Positions 12,349 to 25,015 are shown, numbered from the stretch's first letter. The stretch is DNA of 64,000 nt from Lottia gigantea (GCF_000327385.1 NW_008707797.1:26055-90054), one strand, 5' to 3'. Notes: generated by a model not told the origin, from the letters alone. Numbers and translations: made by a program.

Positions 12349-13013
12349 CTGAAACCAATTAAGATTGCATTCTGTATTTAACTATATAATTTATGGTAGA
12401 GCTGTGGGAATACAGATAGAATGTTCTTAATGAATTATTGACATGACTACAGTCTGAATTAAACACTGTTCATGTAATATAGTACCAACAGAGCACCTTG
12501 AATAATCTGATAACTCGACTGTCCCAGTGCTAGGTCAAGTAGACCATACAGATGCCAAATTCAGTGTCGTGGTTCTTTATATTTTATGTTAGAAAAGTGA
12601 AAGAGATTCTATTGTTATTGACAGATCTGCTGTACAATACTGTTATTAATCTTATATCAGAATTAACTATATTCTCACCAAATAAAATAATATATTCCAG
12701 TACATGAGAAATCTAAATCATTCGTTTACCAGATTGTTTCCTCGACTTGGCTTTCATCTACCTTACAATAAACAATCTATACCGGAAGTGATAGCCGGGC
12801 CAATATCATCTTTATAAACACATTATTACTTTCATATATCCCTCTGACGTCATTGAAGTATGAATGGAATCGTTTGTCCCAGATATTTGGTATTCTCTCC
12901 AAGCTCAGACTTTCTGAAGAGATGTAACTGACAATTTTTGTAAGGTGAAATACATTTTCCAACATCAACTTCCGGATTAGGGATTGTTTATCCGAAGTAC
13001 AGGTCGACAGCAT

Positions 13014-15295
13014 GAGATTAGCTCTAGTAAATTGGAAACTGTTTTCATTTGTTTCAAGTTGAAATTATACCAATACACAATTGTTTCTTGTTTTCTATGG
13101 GTGAACTCATTAATTCTAGGATTTAAACACTATTCAACTTGTTTTACTTTATAAAGAAATCTGTAAGAGGATTATTTCACTCGAACTTCAATAAACAACA
13201 TAAAAATACCAGACCAAATTGGCACCATTATCAGGCAATTGGTCTTGAAGAGATAACAGGTTGTTCCAATAACTTCCAGGAATAGCAATCTATGTTATCA
13301 AGCTCTGTGATTGTAAAGAATGAGTTTTTAAATCAGATCGATAGCCTTCATTCACAGACCTAGTCCGAGACATCTGCCTCTATTCCAGCCTTTGATAGTT
13401 ATTGTGACCCTAACCCTATATCTTGTCTTGCTAATTATCCAGTGATTTGTCCAGAATATTTCTGAGCGCTGTCTGAGAACATCCGGTTTGCAATTTTGGA
13501 TCTTTTAAATTGTTGGATAATTAAAAGGCATGCAGAGTGCAGCAAGAGAAACTTAAACCACCGGTATGAGACTAACGCCATTGGCATTTCCAACTGTCAA
13601 GAAATTAACTTTTATCGTTATGACGCACCTGGATTTCCAATTCCGTTAGATATATTAACTAAATTAAACTATGATATCCTTACAAGACACTCTGATACGA
13701 GACAAACATCCATTATTTTAACAGAGAGACAATATTCAGTCTAACTAATGAGAAAATAAATAAACCAAATTGAAGTATCCGACTTGATATTGGAATTGTC
13801 AACACTCTAGATCACCATTGTTTTATGATATTAATTTGGTACGAACTGTCTTTGTTTGTAATAGTAGAAATGACTGAAGAAAATTGAGCGAGGTATTATT
13901 AAAGGGTTGATGAAGATTGGAAATGACTTGTGATCAATTTAAAACTACTTCATCTCCCGCCATCTAATAATTCTTCTTGTCAGTAATTCTATAAAACAAC
14001 TTGTCCCAATTTGATTATCAACAACTCGCTTTTGTCCATCGGCTAAACTCATTACTGTCGCCACCATGGAACAATTGGACGGTTGTCTAAGTAGTTCTAC
14101 GAATGTTCACATAAATAATCCCACGACAGTTGAGAATCGAAATTGAGTGAGTTGATACCGCTGGTCTGGCAACGTACCCTTCATTACGAACTCCATTGCG
14201 TTGCCAATCTTGAATTAACCCAAAGTGGTGTAGACTAAGAATGTAATGAATGGAGATTTACGTCCCCCATTTCTGCACCTAATGGGTTAATGAAGATTGG
14301 TCGGTAGTTCAGATAACTTAACCATGCAGAATCTCGACCTGGTACAAAATAAAGCAATGACCAAAATCAGCGACCTGTACAAGGCAGAGTACAAAAATAT
14401 AGAAGTAGGGAGGGGTCATTAAAACTATGTAAATCTGTAAAGGAAAACGTTAAGAAATGTAGGTTTATTATTGTAAAATAAATAGAAGAGAATTGTACCT
14501 GCTGTCGTCTAGGTTATAGTAGTAAAGTTAATTATAATCAATGAGAAGATATCAATATACTTCTAGTATTATTTACAATTACTCATATATAGTTCAAAAA
14601 CATATTGATACACCTTGAAACGTGTGGGTATACTTAGATAAAGGGGGGGGGGGGCAGAGGTCTGGGGCGGATGCTACAAGAAGGTGTGTATGGAGGAATT
14701 GTGTTTGAGGGGTCAAGGTTATAGGTAAACCGATATAACCTAACAATGTGTCACCAGGAAAAGGAACTGTGGAACACCTTACATCACTTTGCGTCTGAGA
14801 ATGCCTACATTTTGAGAGTCGAAATTAACAGGTAATATCAAGGGCTACTTCAGAAAAACTTTCCTTTGAAAGGATCCTTGATAAATTTAAGGCAAAAGCC
14901 AAGGCCAGGGCAATGCTAATATATAATATAATACACCTCTTTTGATTCGTCTTTGGTTATAATAATTCAAAGGAAACACAAATTTCAGGAAACAAATTGG
15001 ATCCATTAAATATATTTGTAAGTTACAAACAGTGAAGAAAATACATCCATTTAGGAACAACAATTGTTTTAATCAAATAGATGTCTTGGTAGGTAATGAT
15101 AGATGAAAGGCAGGAAGATAATTTCAAAATAACATCCACTATGTATCCCTGGTTATAATAAATCAACGACATTAGAAACTTAAAAAAAAACTCTTTTCAC
15201 GTCGCCCATAATAATAGAGTAATAACCACAGTCAAAGGAATTGAAGCAAACATCGATTGTCTTCTGGGTAATTATTCTTCAAAGGCAATGAAAGT
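13014..15295. other. no gene seen; inverted-repeat remnants
   Basis: GGGTTAATGAAGATTGG at about 14285-14301 is matched inverted by CCAATCTTGAATTAACCC at 14211-14228 and directly at about 13905-13921. This suggests remnants of small inverted-repeat elements. A G-run lies at 14642-14655. Confidence 0.4.
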
Positions 15296-15830
15296 GAACT
15301 TCCGGTATAAATGGTCGTGTAGACGTCGCTAGTAGTTAACTACCAGGTTTTATGTCTCTCTGGTGAATATTGAAACCTTACTATAATTACTGATTTAAAC
15401 CATCAACTTCACAAGATACCACACTGTTAATTCTTGCTGTAAATATTAATATACAGATGCAGGCATAACCGATAGAAACGTGATAGATGTCGCTAGTTTT
15501 TAATTCTTGCTATAAATATCATAAAGAAATAGGGTCGGGTATAAATAGCCATGTAGACGTCGCTCGTCGTTAACTACCAGGTTTTATGTCTCTCTGGTGA
15601 ATATTAAAATATTGACTAAGACGAACCTTATTATAAATACTGATTTTTTACCATAAAATTCTTCAGATCGTAGACTTACACTGTAAAAATCTTTCTGTTA
15701 ATATTATAGAAAAATACAGGCATAAGTCCGGTAAAAATGACATTCTAGACGTTTGGTGTTGTTAACTACCAAGTTTTATGTCTCTCTGGTGAATATTAAA
15801 ATATTGACTAAGACAAACTAACTGATTTTC
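15296..15830. repeat. long-period tandem repeat, about 200-235 bp, three copies
   Basis: Three diverged copies of a block containing TAACTACCAGGTTTTATGTC and CTCTCTGGTGAATATT start near 15300, 15535 and 15740. Each has GGTATAAATGG or a variant upstream and a GTAGACGTCGCT-like box. It lies just upstream of the exon at 15947. Confidence 0.85.
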
Positions 15831-15946
15831 TGATAAATTCTCAATTCCTTCCCTGTAAGTTCTGTCAATAGTTGAGGGTACAACATATATATGCCTAACT
15901 AATTGTATAACCAAAGCTAATATTGTTTTCTTGTCTTCTATTTTAG

Positions 15947-16069
15947 GGTATCATTTGGAAGTAAAGGTTCTATGGTGGAAACATGGGTGATAGATGATCA
16001 AATACCAACCATCAGATCCAACTCGGAAAATGTTTTTTATCATTCGATAGTATCACATAAACAAACACG
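15947..16069 (+). CDS. candidate phase 2-2 exon (alternative first or cassette exon)
   Basis: It is bounded by a strong acceptor (TTGTCTTCTATTTTAG) and a strong donor (ACACG|GTAAGA). The phase 2 frame is open: one base, 40 codons, then CG. The peptide includes GSKGSMVETWVIDDQIP and ends in HKQT plus a CG-starting, hence Arg, codon. It could be a cassette exon, or a first exon read from the internal ATG at 15974. The exit phase and arginine ending match the plus-strand exons at 30961, 39344, 43054, 59410 and 61264. No domain was recognised. Confidence 0.45.
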
Positions 16070-16121
16070 GTAAGAAAAATTCTTCTATCTTGAACAAGAT
16101 TCTGGTAGTTATGCTTCTTAA

Positions 16122-16401
16122 AGGGATTGTAAAGAGTTTTTGTTTTTTTTAAATTGTGTATCGGGGGACACTGAAAGTATCAAAATGCACCAATCCAATT
16201 TTAAATCAGACGTCTGTGGTTTTTGCAATTCCACTAAAACTTTGTGTTTGATGACGAATGGCCTTTTGTGATAAGTAATACTTAGTTTTATTGGAAATAC
16301 AGAAACCACAGACGTCTGATTGATAATTAGAATGGTGTAAATTGATGCTATAGTTGTTATCGATACACATACAAATTTAAGAAAACCTCTTTACAATCTC
16401 T
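16122..16401. mobile_element. palindromic MITE with TTAA duplications, family B
   Basis: A 280-bp element flanked by TTAA at 16118-16121 and 16402-16405. The 15-bp tips AGGGATTGTAAAGAG and CTCTTTACAATCTCT match inverted with one mismatch, and the inverted homology continues inward through ATCAGACGTCTG and its neighbours. The TTAA duplication is typical of piggyBac-type elements. It has no coding capacity and would have depended on a transposase elsewhere. A second, older copy lies at 47127-47428. It sits 53 bp past the exon that ends at 16069. Confidence 0.85.
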
Positions 16402-16405
16402 TTAA

Positions 16406-18445
16406 GGATATCTATGAGTATTATCAGGGTACCGAAGAATCTAAAACGTTGGAGTCTATGGAAGCGATCGTGTTCATTTGTCAATGTGCATGTAATAAAA
16501 TCGTCCCGAATTACCAGTTTAGTCTAGATGATAATTATTTTATGTCAAATGTTTTTAAAAGCTGGAGATTATAATTTTATTCTTCAATAGACACTGTGTG
16601 ATGTCACATACAATATATATTATTTTACCATTATTATATTCATGAATTTATAAACATTGAAATAGAACCTGTTGTTACTCAGATATCCTAGCTGTGTCAT
16701 CTTTAGACGACTGGACTATTTCAGCACTGTCATATTGTGATAGAGCAAAACAATCTTGATTTAAAATTAGTTATTTTACCAGTGTGTTTATCTGATGTTC
16801 AGTTTGTACTCAAACCGGAAGTTAAGTGTTATAGTCGGAAGTAGAATGTTCAGACCGGAAATTGAATGTTTATCAATGAAATCAGTTTATAAAATCGATG
16901 TTTTTTGTCTGAAATTGTCAGAGTGGTCATTTTCGAGGAATTCTGACAATTATGGCTGGATATAAATTGCTAGGCAACAAAGAACACCCATAATTCCTAT
17001 CATACATTATATACAGTTTTTATTGAAGGTATGCATGTGTCTACACGTCTTGAAAAACTATCAATACGTGTTCCTGAGTAAGTAATAACTATACGTTTAG
17101 TGTAAATACAGAGGTATTTCTACGGATGTCCAGTTTCATATTTGTTACAGAGTTCTTAAATACCTTCCTTGTGTTGTAAGACTGTGGCCTACTCTATCCA
17201 ACCACCAATGATTCCAACAAACATCACTGTATAGGTATTCAGAAGTTGAACTCAGTGACTGATATTGGAAGTTATAGAGATTGACAGGCGATTAAAAAGA
17301 TCCGATTCCCGATTCCTGATTCCAATTCTTCATTCCAGGAAGAAGTTGGAATGGTTGTTTTGATCTGTTTAATACCTAATTATATTGACCTTTCACAGTT
17401 CCACCATTAATCAAAATCTTATAGATCAAACCACCAGAATCAGATTGATCACGTGACTGACATTCCTTCAAACATCATTGATTATTGGCAGTAATTCTCG
17501 TAAAGTCTCGTCGTAGCCTTGAGGAATCTGGCGATATTGGTGGGCAGTTTGGCATAACGTTAAACGTTAAAGTGATACGATGTCTTAAGTCACGCTGTCC
17601 CTATTCCAGATTGTATTTTGCCGAGACTCGTGAATGTCTTGTATAAAATCAAAATGGCGACTGAAGAAGGTCACGGTCACCTTTGATAATTCGGCTATTT
17701 CTGGAACTAACTGGACCAGAGAGTTAAAATGGCGTCGTTTGATCCAATTATAAGACAATTGTATCGTCTGCGATTCTCAAATTACATCAATGATCTACTA
17801 TAGATGGGTAAATAGGATACAGTCTGGTAGAAATGATTATCCAGCCTCTTCGACTGTTTCTTGATATATATCTCGATAGGCACAATTTACCAGTACGTTA
17901 AATTATGAATCCATATATAGGTAGACACAATATTGCCCATTCGACAATGTCCAACAGTTACTGAGTTTAATCTGTTTCGGTAATGAATGATATGCCGACA
18001 TATTGCGGTATGAAAATAGTCCCTAGTTTTAGATATTTTAGAAGATAATTCTGACAATATTGGAATAGTTCCGTAAAACTATGGCTGCCATTTATTATCG
18101 TGAAATGTTGCAGACCTCTTGCGTAACTTTTGACAATTATCCAGTCGGTGGCTTATTACTCAATATGTAGGTAGACACAATTATCCAGTCGGTTTATTAC
18201 TCAATATGTAGGTAGACACAATTATCCAGTCTGGCCGACAGAACAATGAAGGAAGTCTATATAAGACTATTTAATTGTCTTGAAGACGATCTCGTGAGAT
18301 ATTTCAATCAGACCGAATTGTCTAGAGGATTGACCAACTTAAAACTGACATTAAGATTGTTGTTGTCGTACAGAATGAGACCGCAATTATTTGGACGTGG
18401 GTGTTTTGCACCGTCTTACCCACATATCCGATCCCTCTGTTTGGT
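16406..18445. other. no clear gene; ETS-like sites
   Basis: Three CGGAAGT/CGGAAAT boxes cluster at 16813-16860. A short ATG frame at 17031-17077 ends at a perfect donor (GA|GTAAGT) in phase 2, but its last codon would be Glu or Asp, unlike the arginine seen in the other plus-strand exons. Confidence 0.3.
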
Positions 18446-19349
18446 TGGTAGATGCTAAGTTATTTTTCGCTTCCAGCGGATGCTGATATTGCAAATAGGT
18501 AGTTGTTGGTAGTGGTAGTTGTAGTTGTTGGTAGTGGTAGTTGTAGTTGTTGGTAGTGGTAGTCGTAGTTGTTGGTAGTGGTAGTCGTAGTTGTTGGTAG
18601 ATGACAAATTATAGTTCGCTTTCAGTGGATGCTGATATTGCAAATAGGTAGTTGTTGGTAGTCGTAGTTGTTAGCAGTTGTAGTTGTTGGTAGTCGTAGT
18701 TGTTGGCAGTCGTAGTTGTTGGTAGTCGTAGGTGTTGGTAGTCATAGGTGTTGGTAGTCATAGTTGTTAGTAGTCGTAGTTGTTGGTAGTCGTAGTTGTT
18801 AGTAGTCGTAGTTGTTAGTAGTCGTAGTAGTTAGTAGTCGTAGTTGTTGGTAGTCGTAGTTGTTAGTAGTCGTAGTTGTTGGTAGTCGTAGTTGTTAGCA
18901 GTCGTAGTTGTTGGTAGTCGTAGGTGTTGGTAGTCGTAGTTGTTAGTAGTCGTAGTTGTTAGTAGTCGTAGTTGTTGGTAGTCGTAGTTGTTGGTAGTCG
19001 TTGTAGTTAGTAGTCGTAGTTGTTGGTAGTCGTAGTTGTTAGTAGTCGTAGTTGTTGGTAGTCGTAGTAGTTAGTAGTCGTAGTTGTTGGTAGTTGTAGT
19101 TGTTGGTAGTCGTAGGTGTTGGTAGTCGTAGTTGTTGGTAGTCGTAGTTGTTAGTAGTCGTAGTTGTTGGTAGTCGTAGTTGTTGGTAGTCGTAGTTGTT
19201 AGTAGTTGTAGTTGTTGGTAGTCGTAGTTGTTGGTAGTCGTAGTTGTTAGTAGTTGTAGTTGTTGGTAGTCGTAGTTGTTGGTAGTCGTAGTTGTTAGTA
19301 GTTGTAGTTGTTGGTAGTCGTAGTTGTTGGTAGTCGTAGTTGTTACCTC
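18446..19349. repeat. 16-bp minisatellite with 60-bp-type seeds
   Basis: About 50 units of GTAGTCGTAGTTGTTG and variants. Two longer pieces (18446-18500 and 18592-18660) carry CGCTTYCAG...GATGCTGATATTGCAAATAG plus GGTAGTTGTTGGTAG. These are diverged forms of the 60-bp unit at 50984-51745, so the short array seems to have grown out of the GGTAGTTGTTGGTAG part. Confidence 0.92.
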
Positions 19350-20361
19350 AGTTTATATTCCCAATGGTCAAACTTGCCACCGTGGCTCCATCAATGACTA
19401 AGGTTTATGTTCAATAAGATTTATGGAGTAACTCATTGAGTCATGTTAAAGCAACCTGTTAAGAGGTGATATTATACGCCAGAGTATTTTAACAGAATTA
19501 TATGCGGTGTCTTACTCTAATTTCAATTTCTCTAGTTTCATTTCTTAAAAAATATTTTGATATTAGTTCTGGAGACCACTTGTCTTCACTCAGTTGAATA
19601 GTTAGATAATTAAATATTTAAAATAGTTAAAATTAGATAGAGCAGAAAAATTAAACCTTATTATCATGGCATATTTCCAATTTTGTTAAAGATTTTAACC
19701 ATGATGAAAATATCACTTTTGACATCTCGAAGTTTATGATTTCAATTTTTTCAGAATACCAGAATAAAACTGAGTACATGTGATAAAATATTGTACTAAC
19801 TACGCAGTTTGGTTTGAATGTTTCCAAGGGAGGTTCAACACAATCCGTGCCAATATTTTATACGATTCTAGCCGGTCAATATTTTTATCAGGTTTTTATT
19901 TTGGACGCGGACCAATTTAATCTTGTTTACATCTAAAACTTTCCTCTGATCTTCAGGGTTTATTAATCACTTCAAGCGGTCTGTATGATGTAATATAGCT
20001 AATGATCATTTGTTATATGGATTTTTTGAAATAACAAATCGATCTTTATTTGTTCTCAACTTTACGATGGTCAAAAAGCCTACAAGCTCACAAAAAAACT
20101 GATCCACAGTCAGAGTTCAATAAGATGAGGTTAGTTTTGGAAGAAAGCACGTGACTTTCTGTATGGTTGTTGACAGCTAAATGCATGTGCTTGGTTCAGA
20201 CCAGTAGACATCTAACTTAAATAAGATTTATGTTCGCTTGAAACATTTTAGCTATGTGAACACTATGATAGTCTGTCAAACCTAAATACCAAATATAGCA
20301 CACTGAGCCTCGATTTATTGTCCTTGAAGCTAAATGAAACAATCTTCATTGACAATAAATG

Positions 20362-20532
20362 GAAGCCGGCTGTGTCCATATTACCCTAAAAAGTCAGGAG
20401 AAAGGCGAGAAAGCGAGGGTAAAAAAAGGCTAGAAAAAAGGCGAGCAAGTGGGAATAAGGCGAAAAAGTCGAGTTTCCACGCTTACTCGTGAGCTAGAAG
20501 TCGAGAGTAGATATGGCTGCAGCCGACTTCCA
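20362..20532. mobile_element. inverted-repeat MITE-like element
   Basis: The left tip GGAAGCCGGCTGTGTCCATAT matches the right tip ATATGGCTGCAGCCGACTTCC inverted at 17 of 21 positions. The core is rich in GGCGA and AAAAAGG. It has no coding capacity. An additional ATTTATTGTC/GACAATAAAT inverted pair lies just to its left. Family unknown. Confidence 0.5.
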
Positions 20533-20605
20533 TAATAAAAGAACATCAACTGAGTTTGTATTCAATCAGTTTGTTTTGTTAATTATGTAAACATTATTAA
20601 AACTG

Positions 20606-21048
20606 TTTCTATTTCTATCTCTCCTGATTCTATTTCTATCTCTCCTGATTCTATTTCTATCTCTCCTGTTTCTATTTCTATCTCTCCTGTTTCTATTTCT
20701 ATCTCTCCTGATTCTATTTCTATCTCTCCTGATTCTATTTCTATCTCTCCTGATTCTATTTCTATCTCTCCTGATTCTATTTCTATCTCTCCTGTTTCTA
20801 TTTCTATCTCTCCTGATTCTATTTCTATCTCTCCTGATTCTATTTCTATCTCTCCTGATTCTATTTCTATCTCTCCTGTTTCTATTTCTATCTCTCCTGA
20901 TTCTATTTCTATCTCTCCTGTTTCTATTTCTATCTCTCCTGTTTCTATTTCTATCTCTCCTGTTTCTATTTCTATCTCTCCTGATTCTATTTCTATCTCT
21001 CCTGTTTCTATTTCTATCTCTCCTGTTTCTATTTCTATCTCTCCTGAT
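20606..21048. repeat. 21-bp pyrimidine-rich minisatellite
   Basis: About 21 units of 21 bp (TCTATTTCTATCTCTCCTG plus AT or TT). It is nearly pure pyrimidine on the plus strand and may form triplex structures. Confidence 0.96.
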
Positions 21049-21879
21049 TTTTGATTAAATTTTGTAAAATGTGTAAAATGATATTTGTAGATAAAGATAG
21101 AAACATGTTTATTGTAATTATATTATAATCTATTTTCACCTGAAATTACTCAATTTTAATGAGCAGTTAAATTGGAATTGAGACTTAGTCATTGTCTCCC
21201 AGTGTTCAAAAGAATATTTGTTTTTGTTAATAATAATGATCTGCGTCAGTTTAATAAACACTGGAATTGTGGGGGGAGGGGGGGCTACATAGAACAGGAA
21301 TTGTAAATAAATCCATTCTCCCAGTGATCAAGGGTACATGACTATTTTGTATATTGCTATTCCAATTATGGTTTTTTTAGGTATTTTATTTGGTAAAAAC
21401 TCTTTCAAATGTAGGCCAGTTTTCATTTTTTCACCATCGTCAACTTCATTTCCAACTCTTCATTACGACTTCATTACGACTTTATTACGACTTTATTATA
21501 TAAATATTTTAAAATATACTCTGTAATTATTACAAACTGTTTCTATAATACTGTTCAAATTAACTCTTCAATATAAAACAGGTGTACATCAAAGACCGTT
21601 TTAAATTTCTTACTACCTAAAACTGTGAACTCATCTTTCAATTTGGCATCCATTATTTTGTTGTTTTCAAGCCACCTTTTTCATCTTAATCAAATATTTA
21701 TTTACTTGACCTTGGTAGGGATGTAACAAATGTTTGAATATTGAAAAAAAACTCATAATAAGAAGAACGAGTTTGTTTTCGAGCAGGTTTTATATTAAAA
21801 TGTTTCTATCAGTGGTAAGAATTAAACCCCCCCACCCCTCCCGCAAGATTTTTAACACAGGAGAGTAGGATATTCTAAT

Positions 21880-22105
21880 TTTAGAGGCCAGTTTAGAGGG
21901 GATGTTGGTTTAGAGAGGTTTTACTGTACCAGTTTAGAGGGAATGTTGGTTTAGAGAGGTTTTACTGTTCTAGTTTAGAGGGGATGTTGGTTTAGAGAGG
22001 TTTAGAGAGGTTTTACTGTGCCAGTTTAGAGGGAATGTTGGTTTAGAGAGGTTTTACTGTATCAGTTTAGAGGGGGTGTTGATTTAGAGAGGTTTTACTG
22101 TACCA
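21880..22105. repeat. 41-bp minisatellite
   Basis: About five units with GATGTTGGTTTAGAGAGG and TTTTACTGTACC; one unit has an internal duplication of TTTAGAGAGG. Confidence 0.9.
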
Positions 22106-22273
22106 GTATTAACAAGGAACCACCCACTGTGTTGATACAGTTATTAATAGATTAATAAAGATGATATTCTAATTAACTACCAGCTGGTGAGAACATTATC
22201 TCCGTGGGGGTGAGGTTCTATCTCTCTAGGGGTGAAGTTTTATCGAACCGGGGGTCGGGAATAGTAAACATAC

Positions 22274-22333
22274 CTTGTACATATTTCTTCGACTGAATTC
22301 ACAGGTAGCCTCCATGTTCTTCATTCCGGACAT
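22274..22333 (-). CDS. candidate first coding exon, minus strand
   Basis: ATG in good context (ACG ATG T) opens 20 codons, MSGMKNMEATCEFSRR and four more, ending exactly at a strong donor (AAG|GTATGT) in phase 0. The segment is charged, with no signal peptide. Phase-compatible downstream candidates lie at 12282-12348 or 9176-9239 and then 1476-1600, which together would give a short cytosolic tail followed by a signal anchor. No homology was recognised. Confidence 0.42.
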
Positions 22334-22703
22334 CGTGAAAATATTTTCAACTTGGTTATCTTGGAACTAGTTCATAAATTCTTTCACACTAAAAAATAGT
22401 AAGAACAATTCATGCCATTTTCATTTGGATAATGATTATATGAGATACTCCCGACATGCATGTTCGCTGCGACAGTATGCTATTTGAATGAGTGAAGTGC
22501 CCATTGAAGAAAACGAAACGTAATATATAAAGTTGTATTATTATTGATATCATTAAAAATATGAGACACACCAAGTCGCTCTGGGCAGTAAACAATATTG
22601 ATATTATTATTTCTAAAAAAATATAACAATTATCATTAATCATATTGTTTACAGTAGGTTTGTTAGAAGGGCGTTTTAAAGGTGTAACACCGACTAGTTG
22701 GTG

Positions 22704-22850
22704 ATTTCTCAGTGAAGAACTAAGGGTAAATATCCCTTGAATATACTCAAATATAGCTATTCAGTAAAGAACTGAGGGGAAATATCCCTTGAATATACTT
22801 AAATATAGACATTGATTTCTCAGTAAAGAACTAAGGGGTAATATCCCTTT
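22704..22850. repeat. about 60-bp repeat, three copies
   Basis: Three diverged units with CAGTAAAGAACTAAGGG and AATATCCCTTGAATATAC. Confidence 0.85.
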
Positions 22851-24630
22851 ACTCTTCATTAGTAACAGCTGTCTCGTTTCATCCTTTCTATTTTAATGAT
22901 TGTTCCAGTCTATTTACACCAAATTGATAAACACAGTTCAACAATGAAATTACCATAATGTTATACTACTACTTCTAAAAAATATAATAATAATAAACCT
23001 ACAATAACATATTTATAAAATGATAATGTTACTGTTTTCATTGGGAATATCTCAATAATATATCTGATGAAAAGTAAGGTAGTTTTTAATGTAATGGTTT
23101 CTGTAATATATTGTATTTATCTTGGGCAGGAAATGTAATTCGCCAATCTTAATAAAGACCGACGACACCTTCGTTTGTTAGAAATACTTCTTATATAATT
23201 TTAGTATGTACATTGGTTCTTGTCAGTTTTTCCGGAACATTAATATCTTATGATGGATTCAGATTCAGAAATCTGCCATTGTTCCAAGGTGCTAGTTAGA
23301 TAGACAAGATATTAAGCCACCAGTATATATAACAGTGCTCATTCTCATGTCCTTAATTACACAATACAGATCAAATACAATGTATCACTATCTACCAATA
23401 AATTATTTGGATACTTGTAAATACATGCATAGTTCCTGTTAATGTCGCTATCAAAATCATCACTGTCAGTAGTATAATACAGAACAATTGTATAACAATC
23501 AGTTTGTAAATCACACCTGTATCATTCTAGTTAGCCTATAAATATAATAACTAGCGGTATAAAATACCAGGAACCTAATAAAATCACTGCCAGGAAGAAA
23601 CATCAAAGACATTCAGGTATTACGTGTCATTCCAGATGGCCTCATTATTTACACTAAAACACTTTCTTTTCTTATTGACCGAGAAAATTACAAGTATTTA
23701 AATATTACTTCAGTTTATTACAGAGATAAATGTGCTTTTGCCAATTACCTTGTGTGGACGTTCTCTGATAAGATAGCATTGTTTTCTGAATTGAAGGTGA
23801 CAAATTGTCCGCTTTTAGTTTTCATCCTAAGAACGCAGGGTTGTAATGTATCTCCCAAATCGCCTTCCAAACTGGAAAGTTCTATCACTTGAAATGGGAA
23901 GTAACTCGACTAGTACTAAAGACTATAAAATAAAAATGTCAATCTGATATCGGCCCGGTCTTGTCTAGAGATTATATAAGATACTAGTGATAACAATGTA
24001 TATATCTTGTAACTATAGTAACTATACACTGGCACCAGCATGGAATGAAGGAAGTGGAATATTGGTTCATCTTCCTTGTTGATTTTAGAATATAGATCAC
24101 TGGGAGATTGCCTGGTGAATGAATGAATGAATTTCAAACCCTATCCTACGTTCTTTGTTCTGAGGTGCCGATGAAATCATTTTTGCTTGTAAAAATCGAA
24201 ATTGACTATTCCCGATTCAATACGTAATTCAAATATTTCAATTTTAAATCAAGGTTTGAGATCAAATTTTAGAAGGAAAAGGGAATATATGATAAATTAT
24301 GAATTGTATACTTCATTTCATATTTTCTATTTAAATACGAGTAATAAAGTCTGTAACAGTTCTATAGGAAATAAATTATTGAATTAACTAAAACATGACA
24401 AAAATCTTCCAGGAACACCTGATGTTATAATATATTAGAGTACAAATAGGTAGAAATGTTCTAGATATATTCTGACAAGCTGTGAAGTTGGCAGAACAAT
24501 CTGATATTATGATCAGTTAACTTGACTTAGTGTGGTGTAACAACAGATATTTTACTTACATAGTTTACTATAAATAACTATAAACAAACTAAAATATACT
24601 CTATTCTTAATACACTTACTCTACATACTC
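22851..24630. other. no gene seen
   Basis: AT-rich unique sequence; candidate reading frames lack matching splice sites or start context. Confidence 0.5.
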
Positions 24631-24786
24631 TATACCTTGACTGCAATAATCACTTTTCTTGTTTCACTAAAAGGTGTAAATGCATCATTTAGACTTTCTG
24701 TCGAGGCCTCTGATCGGCTGTATAAGCCAATCAAATCGCTGCATTTATTGTGACACAAGAAAAGTGACTATTGCAGTCAAGGTATA
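24631..24786. mobile_element. 156-bp MITE with TA ends
   Basis: The terminal inverted repeats are about 32 bp: TATACCTTGACTGCAATA begins the left arm and TATTGCAGTCAAGGTATA ends the right arm. The ends are consistent with a TA target duplication, as in Tc1/mariner-type MITEs. No coding capacity. It lies about 1.2 kb beyond the 3' end of the GH3 gene. Confidence 0.85.
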
Positions 24787-25015
24787 AGACGAAGTTTCAA
24801 TTGTGAAGATGCCTTTCAATTAACAGACAGGAATCTTTATGCCGATTATTTTCTACCCATCCATAACCGTTTTCTTATTTCTATCTAGTTAGTAATGACT
24901 TATAACATCACCTGTCGTCTGACCTCGTTCTCTACCTATATTATATCTAATGATTTAATCATTAATTAATTAATTAGAGTTGATAATTATTCACACCGTT
25001 ATATCAGATAATTAC

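Noticed and set aside
12777-13013. 78-codon minus frame starting with ATG
   Set aside because: Frames of this length are expected many times in 64 kb of this composition; no matching splice sites or similarity.
13496-13744. 82-codon plus frame
   Set aside because: No ATG at its start, no splice sites, no recognised motif.
14066-14146. ATG in a perfect GCCACCATGG context opening 26 codons, followed directly by GTGAGT
   Set aside because: The frame ends in TGA immediately before the donor-like site and no other frame fits, so a first exon cannot be supported.
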